Origin: a bacterium
GTDB lineage: Bacteria > Babelota > Babeliae > Babelales > Babelaceae
Reading direction: 5' to 3'
Length of the DNA: 64,000 bases
NCBI GenBank assembly: GCA_023428375.1
Contig: JAEYYR010000004.1
Span: forward strand, 1-64,000
Shown here one piece after another: positions 56,911 through 64,000 of this stretch (positions are counted from its first letter, which is position 1; every line of letters begins with the position of its first letter). A model generated the notes under the pieces. That model did no database searches and was not told the DNA's origin. It saw only the letters and a program-made list of their open reading frames with translations. Position numbers and translations under genes: made by a program.

Positions 56911-59139
56911 ATGAAAAAATTATCGATAGCATTACTCTTTGCATCAATACATATGACACAGGCATATGTATTGAATGACTTTACCAATGCGGTTCAAGCT
57001 GCAAAAGCTAATAAGTCAGATGCTAACATTAGAAAAGTTTTAGAAATTTTGGACGATTTGACCAAGAAACGTAATGTTAGTTCTGCGCAAATTCAACGAT
57101 TGCAAGAATTAGGTCTTGGCGAATATGCAAATGTTTCTAACCGACTTGAAACCTATAATCTTCGTCGTGGAACGTCAGCACAAGCAGAGCAACTTGCTGG
57201 TAAAGATGCGCAGCTAGCTGCTCAACAGCAAGATTTGCTTAATAAGCAAATAGATGCATTGCGTTTAAGAACGGAAGTAGAACAACTTCGTGGTGATTTC
57301 CTTGGTGCAGTGGGAAATCTTCGTAGACTCAAAAATGAATTTGCAGAAACCTTAGAAGAGAACAATATATTGAATCAAGCGGATTTTGCAAAGTTTCAGC
57401 AAGAAAAAAAAGCTGAAATCGATCAATTAAAAACTGATTTACAACAAGCACAACAAGATGCACAGGCATTAATTAATAATCCTAATCTTGATCAACAAAC
57501 AAAAGATTCTATCGTAAAATTACAGCAACAAGTAAAAGATAGAATTAAAGAAAATCTTGAGCAAAGCAATAAAATCTCGCAATTATCTGAAATAATTAAA
57601 CAACTTCAGCAAGAGAAAGCTGATTCTACTCAAGATTTGCAGGCTGCTAGAAAAACAATTACTGATATTGAAAAAGATTTCAGTACTGTAAAATCAGAAT
57701 ATTCTAAAGCTATTAATCAAATTGCAGCATTGCAAAATCAGATTACAGATTCAGATGATAAAAAAGGTCTGGCAGATTTAAAAAAACAATTAGATGAACA
57801 AAAGTCTGCATTTGATGCAGAGATATCAAGACTTAAAGCCGAAATAGCTGAAGCGGAAAAATCGCTAGTTGCGGCGCGATCGGGTGAAGAGTTACAAAAT
57901 GCTAGAAATGCAGTTGTTCTTCTAGAAGGACGAGTTGCGGATTTAAGCCAAAAAAAAGAAGCCCTAGAAGAAGCTCTTGAAAAAGCGAAACAATTTAAAT
58001 CACCGGATGTAGCAAAAGATACTCTTGCTCAAAAAATAAAAGAATTTATTGACCAAGGATCGGACTTTACTGCGTTATCGAAGCAAATGGGTGCTTTATC
58101 AGCTAAAGTTGGTTATTTGCCTGTTGCAGCGAATTTAGTAAATGAAAATAATGGAATAATTGGAAAATTAAGAAAGTTGTATGATGATGTTACTAAAGAA
58201 GTATCACCATTTGAGCAACTTAAAAAGATAAATGAATTTGAAGCATTACGTAACACTTTTAATGCGAATGCTGATGCAATTCAAAGTCTAGATAATCAAG
58301 TTCGTGCACGACTTGCAGAAAAAATTAATGAAAATAAATTATATAAAGAATCGATTGCATCTTTAATATTCTCTGACAAAGCTCTAGCTACCTTGAAAGC
58401 AAATGTTTTGAAGAAAATCGATGATTTAGAAAATTCAGTCAATAAACTTTCTGGATCTTCAATAACATCAAAAGAATATCAGTCTCTTGTAGATGATTTT
58501 GATTATGTTAAAGAAAATTCACGTTCATTAAGAACTTTTGATGAAGCATCTTTATTAATAGATCAAGCAAATAAATTATTTGCTGGTATTGATGATTTAC
58601 AAAAATTGTTACCAGGATGGTTTACTCGATCTCCTTTATCAGCTGCAACTCAAAAAGGCGTGAATAATTTAATACAAGAAAAAGCAGATATCAAACCACA
58701 AATCGATGCGCTTATTCAATTAGTTAATACCCAAAAAGGTAAAAAGATACCTGTTCTTGGAGATATTAACGCTAAATTGCGCGATGGGTTCGCTTCGCTT
58801 ATTCGCTTAGCGGATTTATATGATATTGTTGCTGAAAATGTGGCAGTTGAGAGAGCAAAGCAAATATCTAATGCGCCATTAGCTTTACCGGCACCAGAAA
58901 CAAAAGCTCCTGAATCTAAGCCAAATCAGCCAGCAAATGGTAACCAATATCTTGCTTCTGTGAAAACTCAAGCTGATGTTGAAAAGGTAGTTGAAGATTT
59001 ACTAGCGTTGGTTCTTGCTGATCCTAATCAAGCGGCAAATGAAGTTGCTAAATTGGAAGAAGCAGTGCAGAAAAATTCGATTGCTATAAATGATATTGTA
59101 AAAGGTAACTTTGATTTGATTAAAAATTGGAATGCATAA
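56911..59139 (+). CDS. Secreted long coiled-coil protein, 742 aa
   Basis: The signal peptide is MKKLSIALLFASIHMTQA. Residues 85-355 form long Gln/Glu/Lys/Ala-rich coiled coils. Helical segments follow up to 660, then a Pro-rich hinge (LALPAPETKAPESKPNQPANG) and a final helical domain. It lies 21 bp after the beta-barrel gene and ends in a TAATG overlap with the next gene, so the three are probably one operon. A scaffolding or surface role is inferred. Confidence 0.78.
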   Translation: MKKLSIALLFASIHMTQAYVLNDFTNAVQAAKANKSDANIRKVLEILDDLTKKRNVSSAQIQRLQELGLGEYANVSNRLETYNLRRGTSAQAEQLAGKDAQLAAQQQDLLNKQIDALRLRTEVEQLRGDFLGAVGNLRRLKNEFAETLEENNILNQADFAKFQQEKKAEIDQLKTDLQQAQQDAQALINNPNLDQQTKDSIVKLQQQVKDRIKENLEQSNKISQLSEIIKQLQQEKADSTQDLQAARKTITDIEKDFSTVKSEYSKAINQIAALQNQITDSDDKKGLADLKKQLDEQKSAFDAEISRLKAEIAEAEKSLVAARSGEELQNARNAVVLLEGRVADLSQKKEALEEALEKAKQFKSPDVAKDTLAQKIKEFIDQGSDFTALSKQMGALSAKVGYLPVAANLVNENNGIIGKLRKLYDDVTKEVSPFEQLKKINEFEALRNTFNANADAIQSLDNQVRARLAEKINENKLYKESIASLIFSDKALATLKANVLKKIDDLENSVNKLSGSSITSKEYQSLVDDFDYVKENSRSLRTFDEASLLIDQANKLFAGIDDLQKLLPGWFTRSPLSAATQKGVNNLIQEKADIKPQIDALIQLVNTQKGKKIPVLGDINAKLRDGFASLIRLADLYDIVAENVAVERAKQISNAPLALPAPETKAPESKPNQPANGNQYLASVKTQADVEKVVEDLLALVLADPNQAANEVAKLEEAVQKNSIAINDIVKGNFDLIKNWNA

Positions 59140-59555
59140 TGAAAAAATTATTTATTCTTTTATTGGTATCAACTCTTTCTCATTCATTAGCAGACTTGGT
59201 TTATTTCGGATCAATATTGAATGATGGAAATCAAAAGTTGGCACAAGCATTTATTGAAGGTATCTCTAATGATAAAGACAAGCAGACAGCTAAAGCATTA
59301 TTTAGAGGTAAATTCAAAGTAGATTATAAACCTGCAGCTTCTGGTTTATCTCTTGAAGATAGACAAAAGCTGATTGCAAATGCTTCAAAAGAATTGAAAG
59401 ATCTTTTAGATAAAAAAGATTTATCAAAAGATTCTGATTTAACTGAAGTATTACAATTTATTGCTGGTCCACAAGGGAGCGGTGGTAAACTTGCTAAACA
59501 AATTGGTCCAAAGCAAACACTAGTACTTGCAGATACTTTAGTGAAATCATCTTAG
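59139..59555 (+). CDS. Small secreted protein, 138 aa
   Basis: The ATG at 59139 overlaps the stop of the coiled-coil gene (TAATG) and begins the signal peptide MKKLFILLLVSTLSHSLA. The longest frame adds four residues. The mature part is helical and Lys-rich. It is the last gene before a clear terminator. The function is unknown. Confidence 0.72.
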   Translation: MKKLFILLLVSTLSHSLADLVYFGSILNDGNQKLAQAFIEGISNDKDKQTAKALFRGKFKVDYKPAASGLSLEDRQKLIANASKELKDLLDKKDLSKDSDLTEVLQFIAGPQGSGGKLAKQIGPKQTLVLADTLVKSS

Positions 59556-59576
59556 TAATTTGCATTTAATAAGTAA

Positions 59577-59612
59577 TAACGCCTCGGTTTAACACCGGGG
59601 CGTTTGTTTTTG
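59577..59612 (+). terminator. Terminator of the beta-barrel/coiled-coil operon
   Basis: AACGCCTCGGT (59577-59587) and ACCGGGGCGTT (59593-59603) pair with one T-G wobble and are followed by TGTTTTTG. Confidence 0.85.
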
Positions 59613-59719
59613 TTATAAACATCGCCATTATTATGCCTATTACAATTAATACAGATTGAGTTTTTTTGGTTTTGAGATATTCTAAAAGTATAAAATAATC
59701 TCTTTTAGAGGAATAACTC

Positions 59720-60016
59720 ATGAAGAAATTAATGCTCACTCTTATTGCCTGCATGATGATGTTCAAAGCTGAACCAGTGCAAGCTGCATCATGGGTTGAT
59801 ATGAATAAAATTTTCTCAAATCAAACCTGTTCATGGATGTTGCAACAACTTCAAAACAAAATAAATAATGTTGGCACAACACCGTTCTATTTTACTGCTG
59901 GATTATGTTTGGCAGCAGCAGGTTTATATTTAATTAAAGAATATAAGCAAGATGCTAAAGAGCTTGCCGATGAAAAAAAATCTAAGCATCAAAGTCATCC
60001 GCCAAGACACGCGTAA
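59720..60016 (+). CDS. Small secreted membrane-anchored protein, 98 aa
   Basis: The signal peptide is MKKLMLTLIACMMMFKAEPVQA. A second membrane helix at about 55-72 (FYFTAGLCLAAAGLYLI) is followed by a charged tail ending 'KHQSHPPRHA'. Topology: a short exported segment with a C-terminal anchor and a basic cytoplasmic tail. AGAGGAATAA is the ribosome site. It is followed by a protein with a similar terminal anchor. Confidence 0.7.
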   Translation: MKKLMLTLIACMMMFKAEPVQAASWVDMNKIFSNQTCSWMLQQLQNKINNVGTTPFYFTAGLCLAAAGLYLIKEYKQDAKELADEKKSKHQSHPPRHA

Positions 60017-60056
60017 AAATTTAAAAAATGCTTTTACTATAACAAATGGAGTTATT

Positions 60057-60713
60057 ATGAATAAGCAATTACTACTTTTAGCAACGTTAGTTGCTACACA
60101 AGCATCAGTTAATGCATTTGATACAGATGCAATGAAGACTATGGAAAATATGCAAGCATTATCACAGCAATGTATTGATGCAAAAAGCTGGATTCCTGAA
60201 TCTTTAAAAAATACTACAAGTGCTTCTGGAGAATACGTTTCTGAAACAGTTGTACCGTTTGCTACAAATTCTTTTGGTAAAGCAAAGGAATGTTGTTCAG
60301 ATGTTAAAGCGTTTTTAGGCAACTTTGGTAAAGCAACACCAACGCGTTTTGAATCATTCAAAGCAAGTCTTTTAAGCTTGAAAGACTCTGCAGTAGCTTA
60401 TGTGAGTTCTTTTAATAAACCAACAATGCCTTCATGGGAAACAACCAAGAATGCAGTAAATGGTTTTAAAGAATCAACAAAAGCTGCAATGCAACAAGCA
60501 TGCCAAAGCATTAAAGAAAATGCACCGGTATATTTTGATGCTGCAAAAAAATATGTAGAAGAAAATCCTGGTAAAGCAACCGCTATAACAGCTGGTTCAA
60601 TTGCTACCATGTTTGCTATCTACAAAACAGTTAAATATTTCCGAAACAGTGATGAATTATACAGAGATTATGATTCTGTAGTTGAACCAATAAAACACGC
60701 TGTTAGAAGATAA
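60057..60713 (+). CDS. Secreted helical protein with C-terminal anchor, 218 aa
   Basis: I start it at ATG 60057, preceded by TGGAG, where the signal peptide begins (MNKQLLLLATLVATQASVNA). The longest frame overlaps the previous gene by 65 bp without support. Amphipathic helices rich in Ala, Lys, Ser and Glu fill residues 25-170. A membrane helix (AITAGSIATMFAIYKTVKYF) is followed by a short charged tail. It is similar in layout to the preceding 98-aa protein. The function is unknown. Confidence 0.72.
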   Translation: MNKQLLLLATLVATQASVNAFDTDAMKTMENMQALSQQCIDAKSWIPESLKNTTSASGEYVSETVVPFATNSFGKAKECCSDVKAFLGNFGKATPTRFESFKASLLSLKDSAVAYVSSFNKPTMPSWETTKNAVNGFKESTKAAMQQACQSIKENAPVYFDAAKKYVEENPGKATAITAGSIATMFAIYKTVKYFRNSDELYRDYDSVVEPIKHAVRR

Positions 60714-60733
60714 TAATTTAAATACATCTACTA

Positions 60734-60761
60734 GGGGCGCAGAAATGCGCCTCTTTTTTTA
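60734..60761 (+). terminator. Terminator of the 59720-60713 pair
   Basis: AGGGGCGCA and TGCGCCTCT (60734-60742, 60747-60755) pair with one G-U around GAAA, followed by a T-run. Confidence 0.88.
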
Positions 60762-60804
60762 TTGCATAAAATTATTACACTGATACAAAAAAAATGAGTA
60801 GTCT

Positions 60805-61818
60805 ATGCAAACGTTATTAATCACTGGCGGTGCTGGGTATATTGGATCAGTAATTGCTTATCATGCAATCGAAAAAGGGAACATATGTATTATCCTAGAT
60901 CACAAAAAAGAATTGCCCTTCGCATTACAAAATCAGCGACTTGTAAAGCACATCTGTGCTGACTATGGAAATATGCACATTCTTCAATCAATTTTCTCAA
61001 CCTATAACGTTGATACTGTAATTCATTGCGCTTCATACATTGAAGTTGGCGAATCTGTCAAAGACCCTTTGCGCTACTATGATAATAATGTTTCTAAAAC
61101 CATTTCATTATTACGTATCATGCACGAGCATGATATTAAAAATATTATTTTTTCTTCAAGTTGTGCGGTCTATGGCGCACCACAATTTTTGCCTCTGACA
61201 GAAAATCATCCACGATTGCCTATGAGTCCTTATGGAAATACCAAATATATGATTGAACAATTACTAGAAGATTGTTGCATGGCGTATGGTTTTAATGTTG
61301 TTGCCTTGCGGTATTTTAATGCGGCAGGCGCATTGCCTGAAGTTGGCCTTGGTGAATGCCATGAACCGGAAACTCATTTGATACCACGGATCCTTGAAGC
61401 TGCATTGCATGATCAACCGATTTCTATATTTGGCAAAGATTATGATACACCAGATGGCACGTGCATTCGCGATTTTATCCATGTTAGTGATCTTGCACAG
61501 GCACATCTTAAGTCGATTGATTTTTTAGAAAAAAACAAAGGCTTTCATGCTTTTAATGTGGGCAGTGGCATAGGGAGTTCAATTTTAGAATTGATTGAAA
61601 TTCTGAAACACTGTTTACAAAAAGACATACAAATTGATTGGCAAAATCGAAGGTTGGGTGATCCTGCAATCTTGATTGCTGATTGTTCCAAAACGTTTGA
61701 ATTATTGAATTTTAACCCCCAATTTAACTTATTGCGTATTTTACAGTCTGCTATGGAGTTTAAATACATCTATAAACAGCGTGTAAACAATGGTCTAAAT
61801 AGACAAATAGTCAAATAA
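60805..61818 (+). CDS. galE: UDP-glucose 4-epimerase
   Basis: This 337-aa short-chain dehydrogenase interconverts UDP-glucose and UDP-galactose (or N-acetyl forms). The NAD motif TGGAGYIGS starts the protein. The catalytic Ser lies in FSSSCAVYG and the Y-x3-K in PYGNTKYMIE. 'RYFNAAGA' and the C-terminal 'RRLGDPAILIADCSK' complete the GalE signature. It supplies activated sugar for glycans, perhaps for the TMTC-like transferase or surface polysaccharide. No other sugar gene is adjacent. Confidence 0.95.
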   Translation: MQTLLITGGAGYIGSVIAYHAIEKGNICIILDHKKELPFALQNQRLVKHICADYGNMHILQSIFSTYNVDTVIHCASYIEVGESVKDPLRYYDNNVSKTISLLRIMHEHDIKNIIFSSSCAVYGAPQFLPLTENHPRLPMSPYGNTKYMIEQLLEDCCMAYGFNVVALRYFNAAGALPEVGLGECHEPETHLIPRILEAALHDQPISIFGKDYDTPDGTCIRDFIHVSDLAQAHLKSIDFLEKNKGFHAFNVGSGIGSSILELIEILKHCLQKDIQIDWQNRRLGDPAILIADCSKTFELLNFNPQFNLLRILQSAMEFKYIYKQRVNNGLNRQIVK

Positions 61819-61859
61819 ATGTAATAATGATCTCTATAAAGAATTAAATAGAGGTTGTT

Positions 61860-62570
61860 ATGATAATATTTCTTTTTACTTTATTAATTCCCTTTGTCTG
61901 TTTTAGCAAAGATGAATCAATCTTTGGGCAACTACTTATTAACGTGAATAACGCAAAAACATTTGCATTTAAAAAGCAAAATTTTTTGATGCCGCATGTT
62001 TTTTCTTGCACATCCTCTACTCCAACGCAAAAACTTTTAACATATCCATTCCCTGAAATGGCAAAGGTCAATGTGGTACATATAAAGTCTTTTACAAAAG
62101 AACAGCCACAGAATTTGGAATCGCGCATACGTATTGAACGTGTGAAAATGGAACAGATTCGTAAATCTGAAGCACCAAAAGTTAAATTGAAAAAATCAGA
62201 AGCAAAATTTAGTTCAAAGTTTTGTTTTGTTAATCCGGAAGCTAATGAATTTAACCTTATTCCTTTTGTGGATAAAACCAAAAAAGATAAGTTTGATACG
62301 CAAGTCCTTGAAAAGGCCAAAAAAATAAATGGCAGATCTATTATCCAAGATTTCGATACTTACTTTTCCGCAATAAATAATAAGAATATTTCTTTAAGTG
62401 ATAAACATATATTGAGAAATAATCTTTGCAAAGCTATTAATTCATCGGCAACTAATCCTCAAATAGTTTTCTTTGATACAACAAATGAAAATAAGAAGAA
62501 TAATTTATTCAAAATAAGCGATACAACTCTAAAAAGCCTTGTGCTCTTGTTGCAGAAAAAAAATAAATAA
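61860..62570 (+). CDS. Secreted protein, 236 aa, unknown function
   Basis: The signal peptide is MIIFLFTLLIPFVCFS. The mature N-terminal half is strand/coil with many Lys and Phe; the C-terminal half is helical and Asn/Lys-rich. A GAGG ribosome site lies 4-5 bp before the ATG. It is followed by a canonical terminator and stands alone after galE. I recognise no domain. Confidence 0.72.
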   Translation: MIIFLFTLLIPFVCFSKDESIFGQLLINVNNAKTFAFKKQNFLMPHVFSCTSSTPTQKLLTYPFPEMAKVNVVHIKSFTKEQPQNLESRIRIERVKMEQIRKSEAPKVKLKKSEAKFSSKFCFVNPEANEFNLIPFVDKTKKDKFDTQVLEKAKKINGRSIIQDFDTYFSAINNKNISLSDKHILRNNLCKAINSSATNPQIVFFDTTNENKKNNLFKISDTTLKSLVLLLQKKNK

Positions 62571-62605
62571 ACAACAGCCATTGAACACGTAAAGATGTTA
62601 ATCTT

Positions 62606-62628
62606 AAGGGGTCGCAAGACCCTTTTTT
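62606..62628 (+). terminator. Terminator of the 61860 gene
   Basis: GGGTC and GACCC close a GCAA tetraloop (62609-62622), with flanking AAG/CTT pairs and a T-run. Confidence 0.88.
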
Positions 62629-62696
62629 GTTGTGTTTACATATATATTCTCGTTATCCTAATTCACAAGAATGAAATAAGTTTTTAAAGGGATTAT

Positions 62697-63047
62697 ATGT
62701 TAAAACGAATTTTTATGACCATGTTCATTATGGCATTTTCCGCTTCTGCTCGCATTGAAGTGGTGAATAATACCGACCAAGATTTAAAAGTCGCTTTTGG
62801 CACCTATGGTTTTAATTCAAAAAGTGACATCATCACAGTCAAAAAGAATGGTAAGGCTGCTAATAATAAGGTGTCTATAGTTGGTGCCGTTGTGGTAGAT
62901 CCCGCTACTTCTATAGCGCAGGGGCCTTTCTTTTTAAATCCAAACAACCCAAAAGCTGCAACTGATAGCATAAAAGCAACGTTTACCAAAGATGCATCAG
63001 GAAAAATCCAGGCAAAGGTTGAAGGTATTACTCAACCAACATTCTAA
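62697..63047 (+). CDS. Small secreted protein of the 'V-x-N-x-T' group, 116 aa
   Basis: The signal peptide is MLKRIFMTMFIMAFSASA. The mature start RIEVVNNTDQDLKVAFGTYG and the ending 'DSIKATFTKDASGKIQAKVEG' align with the next gene (RVTVINNTDEDIDAYAGYQG; DSITATITKDANGNFTAVVEP), so they are tandem duplicates. The alternating pattern suggests a beta-sandwich. AAAGGGA is the ribosome site. The function is unknown. Confidence 0.8.
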   Translation: MLKRIFMTMFIMAFSASARIEVVNNTDQDLKVAFGTYGFNSKSDIITVKKNGKAANNKVSIVGAVVVDPATSIAQGPFFLNPNNPKAATDSIKATFTKDASGKIQAKVEGITQPTF

Positions 63048-63061
63048 AAAAAGGAAATAGT

Positions 63062-63409
63062 ATGTTTAAACGAATTTTTGTAGTCATGTTCATTATGGCT
63101 TTTTCTCTTTCTGCACGAGTAACCGTTATCAATAATACCGATGAAGATATTGACGCATATGCAGGTTATCAAGGTTGGATACAAGTTGGTAATGCCATAC
63201 GAGTGAAAAGAAATGGTGGAAAGAATTTTAGTGATAAATCAGGTATAGGTGGTATTGCGTTAAAAAACGCAGCTGGCACAAAACAGATGAAATCTGTTTA
63301 TACCGGTCCAGGTAAAGAAACGTGGTCATACGATAGTATAACTGCAACCATTACTAAAGATGCTAATGGTAATTTTACCGCTGTGGTTGAACCAAAGCAA
63401 ACAATTTAA
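63062..63409 (+). CDS. Small secreted protein of the 'V-x-N-x-T' group, 115 aa
   Basis: It is a tandem duplicate of the preceding gene, with a nearly identical signal peptide (MFKRIFVVMFIMAFSLSA). The middle differs (YQGWIQVGNAIRVKRNGGKNF), while both ends are conserved. It lies 14 bp after its partner in one operon and ends at a clear terminator. Confidence 0.8.
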   Translation: MFKRIFVVMFIMAFSLSARVTVINNTDEDIDAYAGYQGWIQVGNAIRVKRNGGKNFSDKSGIGGIALKNAAGTKQMKSVYTGPGKETWSYDSITATITKDANGNFTAVVEPKQTI

Positions 63410-63434
63410 TCTTACTAGTATACAAAGTTTTCTT

Positions 63435-63466
63435 AAAAGCACCTTTTATTGAGGTGCTTTTTTGTT
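63435..63466 (+). terminator. Terminator of the small-protein pair
   Basis: AAAAGCACCT (63435-63444) and AGGTGCTTTT (63452-63461) form a 10-bp stem followed by further T. Confidence 0.85.
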
Positions 63467-63528
63467 GTTTTTACAGTTTTGATTCAGGTACCATTAGATC
63501 AATAAGACATTATAAAGGAGTAGTAATT

Positions 63529-63975
63529 ATGAAGCTTAAATTGTTTACACTTATGTGTTTGCCTACGTTATTAATTGGTTGTCCGTATACTTTTATAAAC
63601 GACACCAAAACTCCTATTATATTGTCTGAAAAAATTACAAAAGCATATTACGTAAACGCTGGTGATAAAACAATCATCGAAGCACCTATGACAGATGAAC
63701 ATGATACTGATTTAGAAAAAGGTCATGGTAACGGTCACGCCGCTATTTACGTTTACATGGACAACGGCAAAGAATATCATTTGAAATATAAAATTAAAGA
63801 ACGCGCATGTGGTAAAGACAGCGTAATTAAAGCCACAGAACTTGAAGCAATGATAAGTGATCCAGAAAAAGCTGGTCGTTTTGAAGTTTCCCTCAACGAT
63901 GAAGATCGTAAAGAGAAGAAACATGCCCAATTAGCTGAAAAAATTAGTAAAAATAAAGATGATGAACAAGCTTAA
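63529..63975 (+). CDS. Predicted lipoprotein of the 'V-x-N-x-T' group, 148 aa
   Basis: I start it at ATG 63529, with AAAGGAG 8 bp upstream. The longer frame from 63454 runs through the upstream terminator. The signal peptide MKLKLFTLMCLPTLLIGC ends in a proper lipobox (L-I-G-C), so the Cys is probably lipidated. The mature start CPYTFINDTKTPIIL resembles the neighbouring small proteins. The C-terminal third is charged and helical (DRKEKKHAQLAEKISKNKDDEQA). Confidence 0.78.
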   Translation: MKLKLFTLMCLPTLLIGCPYTFINDTKTPIILSEKITKAYYVNAGDKTIIEAPMTDEHDTDLEKGHGNGHAAIYVYMDNGKEYHLKYKIKERACGKDSVIKATELEAMISDPEKAGRFEVSLNDEDRKEKKHAQLAEKISKNKDDEQA

Positions 63976-64000
63976 AAGTGCAAATTAAACACATTGTTTA

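Overview
This is a gene-dense, AT-rich bacterial window that uses the standard code (TGA, TAA and TAG all end genes). It contains a thin set of housekeeping genes (clpB, lon, uvrC, atpD/atpC, tyrS, valS, hisS, ybeY, galE, a HerA-type ATPase and two ABC transporters) embedded in an unusually large set of predicted secreted proteins with no recognisable family. More than half of the genes begin with an N-terminal signal peptide, and many are tandem paralogues. The secretome-heavy, metabolically thin content resembles host-associated Candidatus Dependentiae (TM6). That placement is an inference from gene content, not from a marker gene. I found no rRNA, tRNA, CRISPR array, transposase or phage gene.

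Layout. 1-4.7 kb: a tandem array of large secreted paralogues, one truncated by the window edge, one reduced to a signal-peptide remnant and one split by an in-frame TAG. 4.7-7.3 kb: clpB. 7.3-10.5 kb: small secreted proteins and a short uvrC. 10.6-12.6 kb: an operon of an M23 peptidase, a PilO-like protein and a small PilP-like protein. 12.7-15.9 kb: a secreted membrane-associated protein, a probable pentameric ligand-gated ion channel homologue and another secreted protein. 15.9-18.0 kb: a complete polar amino-acid ABC importer with a palindrome over its putative start site. 18.1-22.3 kb: secreted proteins and a TPR protein. 22.4-23.9 kb: an ABC-2 exporter. 24-32.4 kb: three tandem beta-propeller-like secreted proteins, then helical secreted proteins, then a fourth possibly propeller-like protein. 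32.3-35.6 kb: atpD-atpC-herA. 35.7-39 kb: a secreted GNAT acetyltransferase and lon. 39.3-42.1 kb: three tandem secreted C2H2 zinc-finger proteins. 42.2-49.8 kb: tyrS, an apparently catalytically dead site-2-protease homologue, a TMTC-like membrane/TPR protein, valS and ybeY. 49.8-52.5 kb: an operon of six very small secreted proteins (one only 55 aa) facing a second pair. 52.5-59.6 kb: coiled-coil proteins, hisS and a probable outer-membrane beta-barrel. 59.7-64 kb: small membrane-anchored and secreted proteins, galE, and small secreted proteins sharing an N-terminal 'V-x-N-x-T' signature, one a lipoprotein.

The most distinctive features are the secreted C2H2 zinc-finger triad, the pLGIC-like channel, the secreted acetyltransferase and the repeated expansion of secreted families. 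They suggest a cell that interacts intimately with a eukaryotic host. Start codons were moved from the longest reading frame wherever a Shine-Dalgarno site, a coupled stop/start or a signal peptide pointed to an internal start.
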